Source: Burkholderiales bacterium (lineage in GTDB: Bacteria; Pseudomonadota; Gammaproteobacteria; Burkholderiales; SG8-41). Taken from it: a stretch of DNA of 64,000 nucleotides. A program made the translations under genes and the position numbers. The stretch is taken from NCBI GenBank assembly GCA_036262035.1, contig DATAJS010000015.1, forward strand, positions 62,001-126,000. Direction: 5' to 3'. How positions within the stretch are numbered: position 1 is the first letter of the stretch; the number at the start of each line of letters is the position of its first letter. This document shows, one piece after another, positions 56,853-64,000 of the stretch. Below the pieces are notes generated by a model. It saw only the letters and a program-made list of their open reading frames with translations, was not told where the DNA came from and searched no databases.

Positions 56853-58898
56853 GTGACACAACACGAGGCCAACGTAGTGAAAGTCGTCACCAAGCTCCCG
56901 CACAAGTACACCGAAACCGAAGACTGCTGGATCCCGATGCCCGACGGGGTCAGGCTCGCCGCCAAGCTCTGGCTCCCGGACATCGCGCAAAAGAAGCGCG
57001 TCCCGACCATCATCGAGGTGATCCCGTATCGCAAGCGCGACATCTACGCCCCGCGCGACGCGATGCATCATCGTTACTTCGCGGGCCACGGCTACGCGAG
57101 CATGCGCATCGACATTCGCGGCTCGGGCGATTCCGACGGCGTCCAGGGCACGTTCGCGATCGGCGACGAGACCGGCGACACGGTCGAGGCGCTGAAGTGG
57201 ATCGCACAGCAGCCGTGGAGCGACGGCAACGTCGGCATGTTCGGCATCTCGTGGGGCGGCTTCCAGGGCATACAGGTCGCGGCGAAGAATCCGCCCGAGC
57301 TGAAGGCGGTCATCGCGCAATCGTTCTCTCCCGACCGCTATCGCTACAGCCAGGTGTTCCGCGGCGGCGCGATCCTCTTGCGCTCGATCCGCTGGTCGAG
57401 CCAGCTCTTCGGCTACAAGTCGCGTCCGCCCGATCCCGAGCTCGTGGGCGACCGCTGGCGCGAGATGTGGATGCAGCGCCTCGAAGCCGATGCGCCGCAG
57501 ATCGTCGCCGCGCTCAAGCACCAGACTTACGACGATTACTGGCGCGCGCGCGCGAGCGACTGGTCGAACATCAACGCCGCGGTGTACGCGGTGAGCGGCT
57601 GGGCCGACGGCTCGTATGTCGGCTCGGTGACCGAGGCGATGGCGAACCTCGACACGCCGCGCAAGGCGCTGATCGGGCCGTGGGGCCACCGTTACGCGCA
57701 CCTCGGCATGCCGGGTCCCGCGATCGGTTTCCTCCAGGAATCGCTGCGATGGTTCGACCGGCATCTGAAAGGCAAGGACACCGGTGTCGACAAGGACCCC
57801 GCGCTCATCGCATGGATGCCGCAGTCGGCGCCGGCCAAGAGCTTCTATCCCGAGTCGCCGGGGCGCTGGGTCGCGGAGCGGGAATGGCCGTCGCCGCGCA
57901 TCAAGCCCCAGCGCTTCCACATGAACAGCGGCGGCGCGCTCGGCGACAAGGCGAGCCGCGCGGGCACGGTTTCGAACCGCTCGCCGCAGACGCTCGGCCT
58001 CGCGGTCGGCGAATTGATGCCGTGGTTCCAGCACGGGCCGAGTCCCGAGCTTCCCGGCGATCAGCGGCCCGATGACGGCCAGTCGATCTGCTTCGATTCG
58101 GAGCCTCTCAAGAAGACCGTCGAGATCCTCGGCACGCCGAGCGCCGAGCTCGTGCTGTCGGTCGACAAGCCGGTCGCGTTCGCGTGCGTGCGCCTGTGCG
58201 ACGTCGCGCCCGACGGCGCGTCCACGCGCGTCTCGTACGGCATCCTGAACCTCGCGCACATCGGCGGCGCCGACAAGGTGAAGAAGCTCGAGCCGGGCCG
58301 CCAGTACAAGGTGAGCGTGCCGCTGATCGACTGCGCGTACTCCTTCGCGCCGGGCCATCGCATCCGCGTCGCGATCTCGACCACGTACTGGCCGCTGATC
58401 TGGCCGTCGCCCGAGCCGGTGACGCTCACGGTGCAGACCGGCAAGAGCGCGCTGTCGCTGCCGGTGCGCCCGCTGCGCAAAGGCGAAGCGTCGCCGACGT
58501 TCAAAAAGCCCGAGTCCGCACCGGGTTTCCCGCGCACCGTCCTCGCGCCGGGCGGACGCAATCGCGTGATCCGCACCGATCTCGGAAAAGGTGAGACCGT
58601 CGTCGAGATCACCGACTCGAGCGGACGCAACCGCTACGACGAGATCGACATGGTCGCCGAAGCGCGCTCGACCGAGCGCTACAGCGTGGTCGAGGACGAT
58701 CCGCTCAAAGCGACCGCGGAAGTGACGTGGACGTGGGAGTTCGAACGCAAGGACTGGAAGATCCGGACGGAGACCCGGACCCACGTCTCGTGCACCCGGC
58801 GCGAGTTCATCGTGCGCGCGCGCATCGAAGCCTACGAAGGCGAGGAGCGGGTTTTCGAGCGCGATTTCGAGGAGCGGGTCCGGAGGAATGGAAACTGA
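56853..58898 (+). CDS. CocE/NonD family hydrolase (X-Pro dipeptidyl-peptidase-like)
   Basis: A 681-residue serine hydrolase. The N-terminal alpha/beta-hydrolase domain contains the nucleophile S133 in FGISWGGFQG, the oxyanion strand IEVIPYRKRD and GPWGHRYAHLG with the catalytic His. The acid is probably Asp in GWADGSY. The C-terminal jelly-roll domain starts near FDSEPL and ends at FEERVRR, as in the CocE/NonD and PepX-C families. Such enzymes cleave esters or amides, for example cocaine or glutaryl antibiotics. The substrate is unknown. GTG 56853 is shown; GTG 56877 (MKVVTKLPHKY) has a better SD (GAGG). Its TGA overlaps the ATG of the next gene (ATG 58898). Confidence 0.88.
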   Translation: MTQHEANVVKVVTKLPHKYTETEDCWIPMPDGVRLAAKLWLPDIAQKKRVPTIIEVIPYRKRDIYAPRDAMHHRYFAGHGYASMRIDIRGSGDSDGVQGTFAIGDETGDTVEALKWIAQQPWSDGNVGMFGISWGGFQGIQVAAKNPPELKAVIAQSFSPDRYRYSQVFRGGAILLRSIRWSSQLFGYKSRPPDPELVGDRWREMWMQRLEADAPQIVAALKHQTYDDYWRARASDWSNINAAVYAVSGWADGSYVGSVTEAMANLDTPRKALIGPWGHRYAHLGMPGPAIGFLQESLRWFDRHLKGKDTGVDKDPALIAWMPQSAPAKSFYPESPGRWVAEREWPSPRIKPQRFHMNSGGALGDKASRAGTVSNRSPQTLGLAVGELMPWFQHGPSPELPGDQRPDDGQSICFDSEPLKKTVEILGTPSAELVLSVDKPVAFACVRLCDVAPDGASTRVSYGILNLAHIGGADKVKKLEPGRQYKVSVPLIDCAYSFAPGHRIRVAISTTYWPLIWPSPEPVTLTVQTGKSALSLPVRPLRKGEASPTFKKPESAPGFPRTVLAPGGRNRVIRTDLGKGETVVEITDSSGRNRYDEIDMVAEARSTERYSVVEDDPLKATAEVTWTWEFERKDWKIRTETRTHVSCTRREFIVRARIEAYEGEERVFERDFEERVRRNGN

Positions 58899-59971
58899 TG
58901 GAAGAAGTGACGGGTGAAACGGTGACGGATAAAGCGGTGACGGATAAAGCGGTGACGGATGAAGCGGTTACAGGCAGGGCTACGGGGTTGCAGCGGTTTT
59001 TCGTCACCGCACTACCCGTCACCGCCTTATCCGTCACTTTTTTCGTCGCCGCCTCGGCTTCGTGCCTCGCCGCAGACTATCCCCGCCGCCCCATCAGCCT
59101 CATCGTGCCTTTCCCGCCGGGCGCGGCGACCGACGCGTTCGCGCGCGTGGTCGCGAGGAAGATGGTCGACGTGCTCGGGCAGCAGATCGTGGTGATCAAT
59201 CGCGACGGTGCGTCGGGGATCATCGGCACCGATGCGGTCGCCCGCGCCGCGCCCGACGGCTACACGCTGGTGTGGGGCACGTCGTCGGGCCTTTCGATCC
59301 TGCCGGCGCTCAAGCAGAAGATGCCGTACGATCCGCAGCGCGACCTCGCGCCGATCAGCCTCGGCGCGAAGCTCGCGTACGTGCTCGTGGTCCATCCGTC
59401 GGTGCCCGCGTCCGGCGTGAAGCAGCTCATCGCGATCGCGAAAGCCCGGCCGGGCAAGCTCAACTTCGCCTCGGCGGGAACGGGCGGCGCGCCGCACATG
59501 GCCGGCGAGCTCTTCAAATCGATGGCGAAGATCGACATCGTCCACGTGCCGTACCGCGGCACCGCGCTCTTCGCCACCGACCTCGTCGCCGGGCAGGTCG
59601 ACCTCGCGTTCGCGAGCCCGGTGACCACGCTGCCGTTCACCGGCAACGGGCGCCTGAAGCCGCTCGCGGTCACCGTGAACCGCCGCATCGAGGTCTATCC
59701 GGACCTGCCGACGATGGCCGAAACGCTGCCCGGTTACGAGCTCACGCAGTGGTACGCGATGCTCGCGCCGGCGAAGACGCCGCCGGATATCGTCGCGACG
59801 CTCAACGGCGCGATGCGCAAGGCGCTCGACGACGCGGACGTGAAAAAGCGCATCACGAGCGAAGGCGGCCTCCCCTCGCCGACGACGCCCGAAGGCCTGG
59901 CGAGCTTCATCAAGGCCGAGACCGTGAAATACGAGAAGATCGTCGCGGCGGCGGGAATCAAGACGGAATGA
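58898..59971 (+). CDS. Bug/TctC-type substrate-binding protein E with repeat-derived N-terminus
   Basis: A 357-residue periplasmic binding protein. ATG 58898 overlaps the upstream TGA and has SD GGAGGA. Residues 1-48 or so are encoded by an inverted 15-bp repeat, read as VTDKAVTDKAVTDEA, then LQRFFVTALPVTALSVTFF, which forms most of the signal peptide before AASASCLAADYPRRP. A TTG at 58988 would give a shorter, more conventional signal peptide. The mature part has ISLIVPFPPGAATDAFARVVA, NRDGASGIIG, DGYTLVWG and VPYRGTALFATDLV. It is likely co-translated with the CocE-like hydrolase, whose product may be its ligand; that is inference. Confidence 0.88.
   Translation: MEEVTGETVTDKAVTDKAVTDEAVTGRATGLQRFFVTALPVTALSVTFFVAASASCLAADYPRRPISLIVPFPPGAATDAFARVVARKMVDVLGQQIVVINRDGASGIIGTDAVARAAPDGYTLVWGTSSGLSILPALKQKMPYDPQRDLAPISLGAKLAYVLVVHPSVPASGVKQLIAIAKARPGKLNFASAGTGGAPHMAGELFKSMAKIDIVHVPYRGTALFATDLVAGQVDLAFASPVTTLPFTGNGRLKPLAVTVNRRIEVYPDLPTMAETLPGYELTQWYAMLAPAKTPPDIVATLNGAMRKALDDADVKKRITSEGGLPSPTTPEGLASFIKAETVKYEKIVAAAGIKTE
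58906..59038. repeat. Inverted repeat of 15-bp GTGACGGATAAAGCG-type units, copy 2, inside a signal peptide
   Basis: The left arm has four 15-bp units starting AGTGACGGGTGAAACG. The right arm has three inverted units ending CGCCTTATCCGTCACT. The core GCAGCGGTTTTTCGTC matches copy 1 (25411-25507). Because the period is a multiple of three, both arms remain open in the receptor frame. Confidence 0.9.
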
Positions 59972-59978
59972 GCAGGCG

Positions 59979-60064
59979 CGTCATTCCCGAACCGCGGTAG
60001 CGGGAGCTATCGGGAATCCATGTTGTTTCAACGTCAAAATGGATTCCCGCATTCGCGGGAACGA
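59979..60064. repeat. GTCATTCCCG palindromic repeat
   Basis: GCGTCATTCCCGAACCGCGG, then GGGAATCCATGTTG, then AATGGATTCCCGCATTCGCG and GAACGACG. It lies between the convergent Bug receptor E and CHASE kinase genes. Confidence 0.85.
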
Positions 60065-60073
60065 CGAGCTCCG

Positions 60074-62311
60074 TTACGCGTTGACGTTCTCGCGCGGGGT
60101 CTTGCGCCGGTCGCCTTTGCGGCGGTCGGGTCTATGGCGCTTCTCGGGATCCTCGCCTTCGCGCGCGAGCGGCAGCTCGATGTAGAACGTCGCGCCCACC
60201 GCGGCGCCGTCGTCGTAGCCGATGCGCCCGTGCATCGCTTCGACGATCGCCTTCGAGATCGCGAGGCCGAGTCCCGTGCCGCCTTTGGACGAGCCCGACT
60301 CCGCCTGCGCGAACTTGGAGAAGATGCGATGCCTGAACTCGGGAGGCACGCCGGGACCCCGGTCGGCGATCTCGATGCGCGCGATGTCGGCCAGGGCGCA
60401 GGCCGTGACGCGCACCGGCTCGCCCGCGGGGCTGAACTTCGCCGCGTTCGAGAGCAGGTTGGTGACCACCTGCAGCAGCCGGTCGCTGTCGGCGTGCACG
60501 CAGAGCCCGAGCTCGACCGGCTCGAGGACGAAGCGCGTCCCGTGCTTCTCCGCGTACGCCGAATTGAGCGACACCGCGCGGTCGAGGCACGGGCCGAGGT
60601 CGATGCGCTCGATGTCGAGATCGAGCTTGCCCGATTCCACTTTCTCGAGGTCGAGGATGTCGTTGACCAGCGCCGCGAGGCGCTCGCCGTTCTGGAACGC
60701 CATGTCGAGGAACATCGCGGCGTCGGGCGGCGCCTTTTCGCCGTACTCTTCCCTGAGCAGCGAGAGCGCGCCGATGAGCGCGGTGAGCGGCGTGCGCAGC
60801 TCGTGGCTGACCGTGCCGATGAACTCGTTCTTGAGAGACTCGACCGCCTTGCGCTCGCTGATGTCGGCGTTGGTGCCGGTGATGCGGCACGCGCGCCCGC
60901 TCGCGTCGCGTTCCGACACCTTGGCGTGGCTGGCGATCCACTTCCACGCGCCCTCGTGCGTGCGCACGCGGTGCTCGACGTCGTAGCACTCGGCTTCGCC
61001 CTTGAGCGTCGCGACGAGCGCGTTCTTCAGGTGCGGCCGGTCGTCGGGATGCACGATCGCTTCGAGCGATTCGATCGAGGTGATCGTCACCGCCGGCTTG
61101 CCGCCGAGCATCGCGTTCCACAGCGGTGAGAGGGTCACCGTCCCGCTCATCACGTCCAAATCGAAGAGCGCGAGGTCGGAGCCTTCGAGCGCGAGCGACA
61201 ATCGCTCGCGGCTTTCGCGCAGCTGCGCGGTCATCCGCTGCGCGAGGCGCAGCGCGCGCTCGCGCAGCGTGGCGAGCACCCACACGAGCGCAGTGAGCGT
61301 GAGGCAGATCGCGATGCCGGCGACCAGCGTCATGTTCGGCCGCGAGCGGTCTATGCCCTGCTCGAACGCGGGCAGGCTGGTCGCTCGCAGCGTCCACACC
61401 CGGTCCTGCACGATGAGCTCGGAGGTCTTGGTGTAAGCGGGCGTGCGCACGGCGCCGGGCGGCGCGCTGTCGTAGAGCAGGCTCTCCGGCGCGGTCGTGG
61501 CGCCGTCGAACACCTCGACTCGCAGGTCGCCGAGCGCGCCGAGCAGGCCGCGCATCAGGTCGCGGGTGCGGAAAGGGGCGTACACGATCGCGATCGAGTT
61601 CGCGCGCCGGTCGTCGATGATGTCCGCGGGCATGCCGTTGCGGTAGACCGGCAGGAACATGAGAAAGCCGGGCTGCGCGTCGGCCTTGTTCCCCTGGTCC
61701 TCCACCAGCGTGAGCTTGCCGCTCACCGCGGGCTCGCCGCTGTCGCGCGCGCGCTGTATCGCGGCGCGCCGCATGCCCTCGGAATACAGGTCGAAACCGC
61801 GCGCGCGCAAGTTGCGCTCGGTCGGCGGTTCGATGTACACGACCGGAAAGTACTCGGCGCGCGCGCCCGGCGGGCGTATCGCGTAGTCGCGCGGGCCGTC
61901 CTCACGCATTGAGCTCTCGTGCGCGCCGAGCTCGGACTGGAGCACCCGATAGGCGACGCCGAGCGCCTGGATGCCGGGATACGAGAGCTCGACCTGCAGC
62001 GCGTTGACGTAGCGGCGCCACTCCTCGCGCGTGACGTTGTCCGAGCCGGCGAACAGCCCGGCCGCCCCGCGCAGCACCTGCGCGTAGTCGAGCATGCGGT
62101 CGCGGATCGCGTCGCGCGTGTCCTCGACCCGCGAATCGAAACGATGGAGCGCGGTCGCGTCGACCGTCGAGTGCGCGCCATGCCAGGCGTTGATCGTGAC
62201 CGCGAGGCCGACCAGGAACGTGATCGCGACGGTGAACGGCTTGAACCAGCGCTCCGCCGCCTCCTGCAGCCATGCACGACCGCGGCGCGGCTCTCCCGCG
62301 CTGAGACTCAC
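60074..62311 (-). CDS. CHASE-PAS sensor histidine kinase
   Basis: A 745-residue inner-membrane kinase. GTG 62311 overlaps the stop of the upstream response regulator (GTGA). A first membrane helix (FTVAITFLVGLAVTINAW) leads to a periplasmic CHASE domain (ALGVAYRVL, YFPVVYIEPP, FLMFLPVYRNG). A second membrane helix (LVAGIAICLTLTALVWVLAT) follows, then a PAS domain (LALFDLDVMSGTVTLSP, VHPDDRPHLKNAL, GTNADISERK), HisKA with H503 (VSHELRTP) and HATPase ([24 protein letters not shown]). The C-terminal tail is basic. CHASE domains bind small ligands such as cytokinin-like molecules or amino acids. It is probably the partner of the regulator it overlaps. Confidence 0.93.
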   Translation of the reverse strand: MSLSAGEPRRGRAWLQEAAERWFKPFTVAITFLVGLAVTINAWHGAHSTVDATALHRFDSRVEDTRDAIRDRMLDYAQVLRGAAGLFAGSDNVTREEWRRYVNALQVELSYPGIQALGVAYRVLQSELGAHESSMREDGPRDYAIRPPGARAEYFPVVYIEPPTERNLRARGFDLYSEGMRRAAIQRARDSGEPAVSGKLTLVEDQGNKADAQPGFLMFLPVYRNGMPADIIDDRRANSIAIVYAPFRTRDLMRGLLGALGDLRVEVFDGATTAPESLLYDSAPPGAVRTPAYTKTSELIVQDRVWTLRATSLPAFEQGIDRSRPNMTLVAGIAICLTLTALVWVLATLRERALRLAQRMTAQLRESRERLSLALEGSDLALFDLDVMSGTVTLSPLWNAMLGGKPAVTITSIESLEAIVHPDDRPHLKNALVATLKGEAECYDVEHRVRTHEGAWKWIASHAKVSERDASGRACRITGTNADISERKAVESLKNEFIGTVSHELRTPLTALIGALSLLREEYGEKAPPDAAMFLDMAFQNGERLAALVNDILDLEKVESGKLDLDIERIDLGPCLDRAVSLNSAYAEKHGTRFVLEPVELGLCVHADSDRLLQVVTNLLSNAAKFSPAGEPVRVTACALADIARIEIADRGPGVPPEFRHRIFSKFAQAESGSSKGGTGLGLAISKAIVEAMHGRIGYDDGAAVGATFYIELPLAREGEDPEKRHRPDRRKGDRRKTPRENVNA

Positions 62312-62706
62312 GGCGCCGGGTTCCCCACGAGCCGCCGCACGCACGCGCGCAGCTCTTCAGGTTTGAAAGGCTTGACGAGATAATCGGTCGCGCCGGACGC
62401 GCGCGCGTGCGCGATGTCCTTCTCCTGCGAGCGCGCGGTGAGCATCAGTACCGGGACGTCCTTCCAGCCCGGCTTGGCGCGGATCAGCGCGAGCAGCTCG
62501 AGGCCGTTGGCGTGCGGAAGCATGAAATCCAGGGTCACGAACGCGGGCGCGTCGCTGTCGGCGATGACCTTCTTCGCTTCGAGGCCGTCTCGCGCGACGG
62601 CGACGGCGTAACCTTCCTTCTTCAGGATGAACTGGAGCAGATAGGCGATCTGGTCGTCGTCTTCGACGACCAGCGCGGATGGCATGGAAGGCGCTGAGTC
62701 GCTCAT
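62308..62706 (-). CDS. Single-domain response regulator
   Basis: A 132-residue CheY-like receiver with no output domain. The acidic residues are in ALVVEDDDQIAY, phospho-acceptor D60 is in FVTLDFMLPH, and K112 in DYLVKPFKP is the conserved Lys. ATG 62706 is preceded by CAGAAGGAAAACCG (AAGGA as SD). Its stop overlaps the GTG of the CHASE kinase by 4 nt, so both are made from one transcript, with the receiver first. It may act as a phosphate sink or signal by protein contact. It diverges from the REC protein gene at 62808 with a 101-nt promoter region between them. Confidence 0.93.
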   Translation of the reverse strand: MSDSAPSMPSALVVEDDDQIAYLLQFILKKEGYAVAVARDGLEAKKVIADSDAPAFVTLDFMLPHANGLELLALIRAKPGWKDVPVLMLTARSQEKDIAHARASGATDYLVKPFKPEELRACVRRLVGNPAP

Positions 62707-62807
62707 CGGTTTTCCTTCTGACCGGCGATTCACGCCGACGCGGGATTGTAATACAGCGGGTATTTTGTATGATGCGCGAGGGTTGATTCGAAGCACGCGG
62801 AGCAGGT

Positions 62808-63605
62808 ATGGCGGCAGACAGAATGGTGACGGACGAGGACGTATACGCGCTGACGCGTCAGGGCGAAGAGGAGCTGCGCGGCGCGAAGACGCGGCTGCCG
62901 TCGTCCGCGCTCGATCTGCTGGTGCGCATCGACGGCCGCAGCAGCGTCGCGGCGATCCGCTCGGCGATGGCCGGTGTCCCGCCGCAGGACGTCGCAGGCA
63001 CCTTCGAGTGGCTGCGCCAGACCGGGCTCATCGAGCGCGCGAAGGCCGGCGCCGACGGCGCGCTCGATTTCTTCGCGGGCGCGGCTGCGCCGCTCGTGCC
63101 TACGGCGTCCGCGGTGAGCTCGGCGACGAACGAAGCGGGCGCCGGGGTGACGTCGCTGCAGCAGCAGGGATATTACGTACGCATAGCCAGACGCCCGGCC
63201 GCGATGCCGCAGCTTCCGACCGATCGCAGGCCGCTCGTGGTCGTCGTCGAGGACGAGCCGCATCTCGCCAAGTTCCTGAAGCACTTTCTCGCGCTCGAAG
63301 GATTCGACGCGCGCATCGCGGGCAACCGCGCCGAGATCGTCGAGGCGGTGCGGCTGCCGCCGCGGCCCGACCTCGTGCTGCTCGACGTCATGCTGCCCGA
63401 CGCCGACGGCTTCGACGTGCTGACGAAGATGCGCGGCCATCCCGCGCTCGCCGACGTGCCGATCATCATGCTGACTGCGAAGACCACGCGCGAAGCCGTG
63501 ATCAAGGGCCTTGCGCACGGCGCCGACGGCTACATCACCAAACCGTTCCAGACCGACGTGCTGATCAAGGCGATGAAGACGGTGTTCGGGATGCCTCATG
63601 CCTGA
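62808..63605 (+). CDS. Response regulator with N-terminal winged-helix-like domain
   Basis: A 265-residue protein. Residues about 5-90 (VYALTRQGEEELRG, SALDLLVRIDGRSSVAAI, TFEWLRQTGLIERAK) look like a winged helix, suggestive of DNA or protein binding. A Ser/Ala linker leads to a C-terminal receiver (about 140-262), with the acidic cluster VVVEDEPHLAKF, phospho-acceptor D193 (LLDVMLPD) and K245 (YITKPF). The receiver is at the C-terminus, unlike OmpR-type regulators. The Hpt gene begins 8 nt before its stop. The domain order suggests a signal switch within the neighbouring phosphorelay. Confidence 0.88.
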   Translation: MAADRMVTDEDVYALTRQGEEELRGAKTRLPSSALDLLVRIDGRSSVAAIRSAMAGVPPQDVAGTFEWLRQTGLIERAKAGADGALDFFAGAAAPLVPTASAVSSATNEAGAGVTSLQQQGYYVRIARRPAAMPQLPTDRRPLVVVVEDEPHLAKFLKHFLALEGFDARIAGNRAEIVEAVRLPPRPDLVLLDVMLPDADGFDVLTKMRGHPALADVPIIMLTAKTTREAVIKGLAHGADGYITKPFQTDVLIKAMKTVFGMPHA

Positions 63606-63939
63606 GGGCGCCGACGACGATCTGAAGCGGGAGCTCGACGCGATCAGCGCCGAGTACCGCGCGAGCCTGCCGCAGCGCCTCAGCGACATCGACGCCGCGT
63701 GGTCGGCGATCAGGCGCGGCGAAGGCGACGGCGAATCGGTCCTCGTCGTGCTGCGCAACCTCCATTCGATGGCCGGCTCGGCACTGACCTTCGGCCTGCC
63801 GGAGCTGACGACGGCCGCGCGCGCGGCCGAGGACTGGATAGAGCCCTACCACGCGCGCTCGGAGGTGCCGCCAGCCGGCGAGCACGCCGGCTTCGAGCCG
63901 CTGCTCGCCGCCGTGCGGCGGGCGGCGTCGCATCGATGA
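63598..63939 (+). CDS. Hpt-domain phosphotransfer protein
   Basis: A 113-residue helical protein with the phosphotransfer His H56 in LRNLHSMAGSALTFGL, the signature of Hpt domains. Two helices precede it (DLKRELDAISAEYRASLP, SDIDAAWSAIRR) and one follows (LPELTTAARAAEDWIE). ATG 63598 overlaps the end of the upstream regulator gene by 8 nt, and its TGA overlaps the next ATG (63936, ATGA). It is a likely carrier of phosphate between the nearby kinase and regulators, or between hybrid kinases elsewhere. Confidence 0.86.
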   Translation: MPEGADDDLKRELDAISAEYRASLPQRLSDIDAAWSAIRRGEGDGESVLVVLRNLHSMAGSALTFGLPELTTAARAAEDWIEPYHARSEVPPAGEHAGFEPLLAAVRRAASHR

Positions 63940-64000
63940 AGGAACCGATCGCCGCGGACGCGGACGCCAGGTGCAGGCGTTACGCGGCGGCGCTCGGCGT
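63936..64000 (+). CDS. Start of a further gene in the signalling operon (cut by window edge)
   Basis: ATG 63936 overlaps the Hpt stop (ATGA) and opens a frame (MKEPIAADADARCRRYAAAL) to the window end with no stop. Only 21 residues are visible, too few to identify. The tight overlap says it is part of the same operon, so a signalling output protein is likely. Confidence 0.6.
   Translation, partial: MKEPIAADADARCRRYAAALG

Overview
The window is high-GC (roughly two thirds G+C) chromosomal DNA. It looks like a free-living betaproteobacterium, most likely Burkholderiales or a close relative. The grounds are five tripartite-tricarboxylate (Bug/TctC-type) solute-binding proteins with no transporter membrane genes beside them, a CoA and 2-hydroxyacid catabolic gene set, many GTG/TTG starts, and the gene families present. 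I see no rRNA, tRNA, CRISPR array, phage or transposase gene.

Layout. 1-2705: a partial divergent SDR, a LuxR-type response regulator and a BaiN-like flavoprotein. 2934-10727: catabolism, with an NDP-forming acyl-CoA synthetase, a UxaA-type dehydratase and a D-2-hydroxyacid dehydrogenase on +, then a FAH-family hydrolase, a VOC protein and a Bug receptor on -. 10839-15848: UvrD-type helicase and Tex. 16327-25398: a signalling block with a 2096-residue HAMP-repeat hybrid histidine kinase behind a sigma-54-type promoter, a second hybrid kinase 1 nt later, a winged-helix-like protein and two DUF5985 membrane proteins. 25516-30869: hemerythrin, DUF2237, DUF3606, GST, ATP-dependent DNA ligase, a secreted basic protein and a crotonase. 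31140-44347: cyclase-FHA fusion, Bug receptors, membrane hydrolase, Uup, alkaline phosphatase, a PRMT-like methyltransferase, M48 protease, GH15 enzyme and a lipoprotein esterase. 44352-50427: OGT-like transferase, Bug receptor plus MmgE/PrpD, small proteins and an acyl-CoA dehydrogenase. 50491-59971: Lhr helicase, a tandem glycine riboswitch controlling a DadA-like oxidoreductase, a CocE/NonD hydrolase and a Bug receptor. 60074-64000: a response regulator/CHASE-PAS kinase pair divergent from a REC protein, an Hpt protein and a third gene cut by the window edge.

The most unusual theme is a dense set of short dispersed repeats. Besides filling intergenic gaps, they enter genes. They supply start or signal-peptide sequence to two Bug receptors, sit at the signal-peptidase junction of a third, form in-frame linkers in the acyl-CoA synthetase, Lhr and MmgE/PrpD proteins, and provide the last codons and stop of at least three genes. 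Two repeat families share one architecture: tandem 9-bp or 15-bp units arranged as long inverted arms around a short core. Other highlights are the eleven 92-residue HAMP units, strikingly like fungal group III (Nik1/Os-1) kinases, and a bacterial PRMT-like protein with a double-Glu loop.
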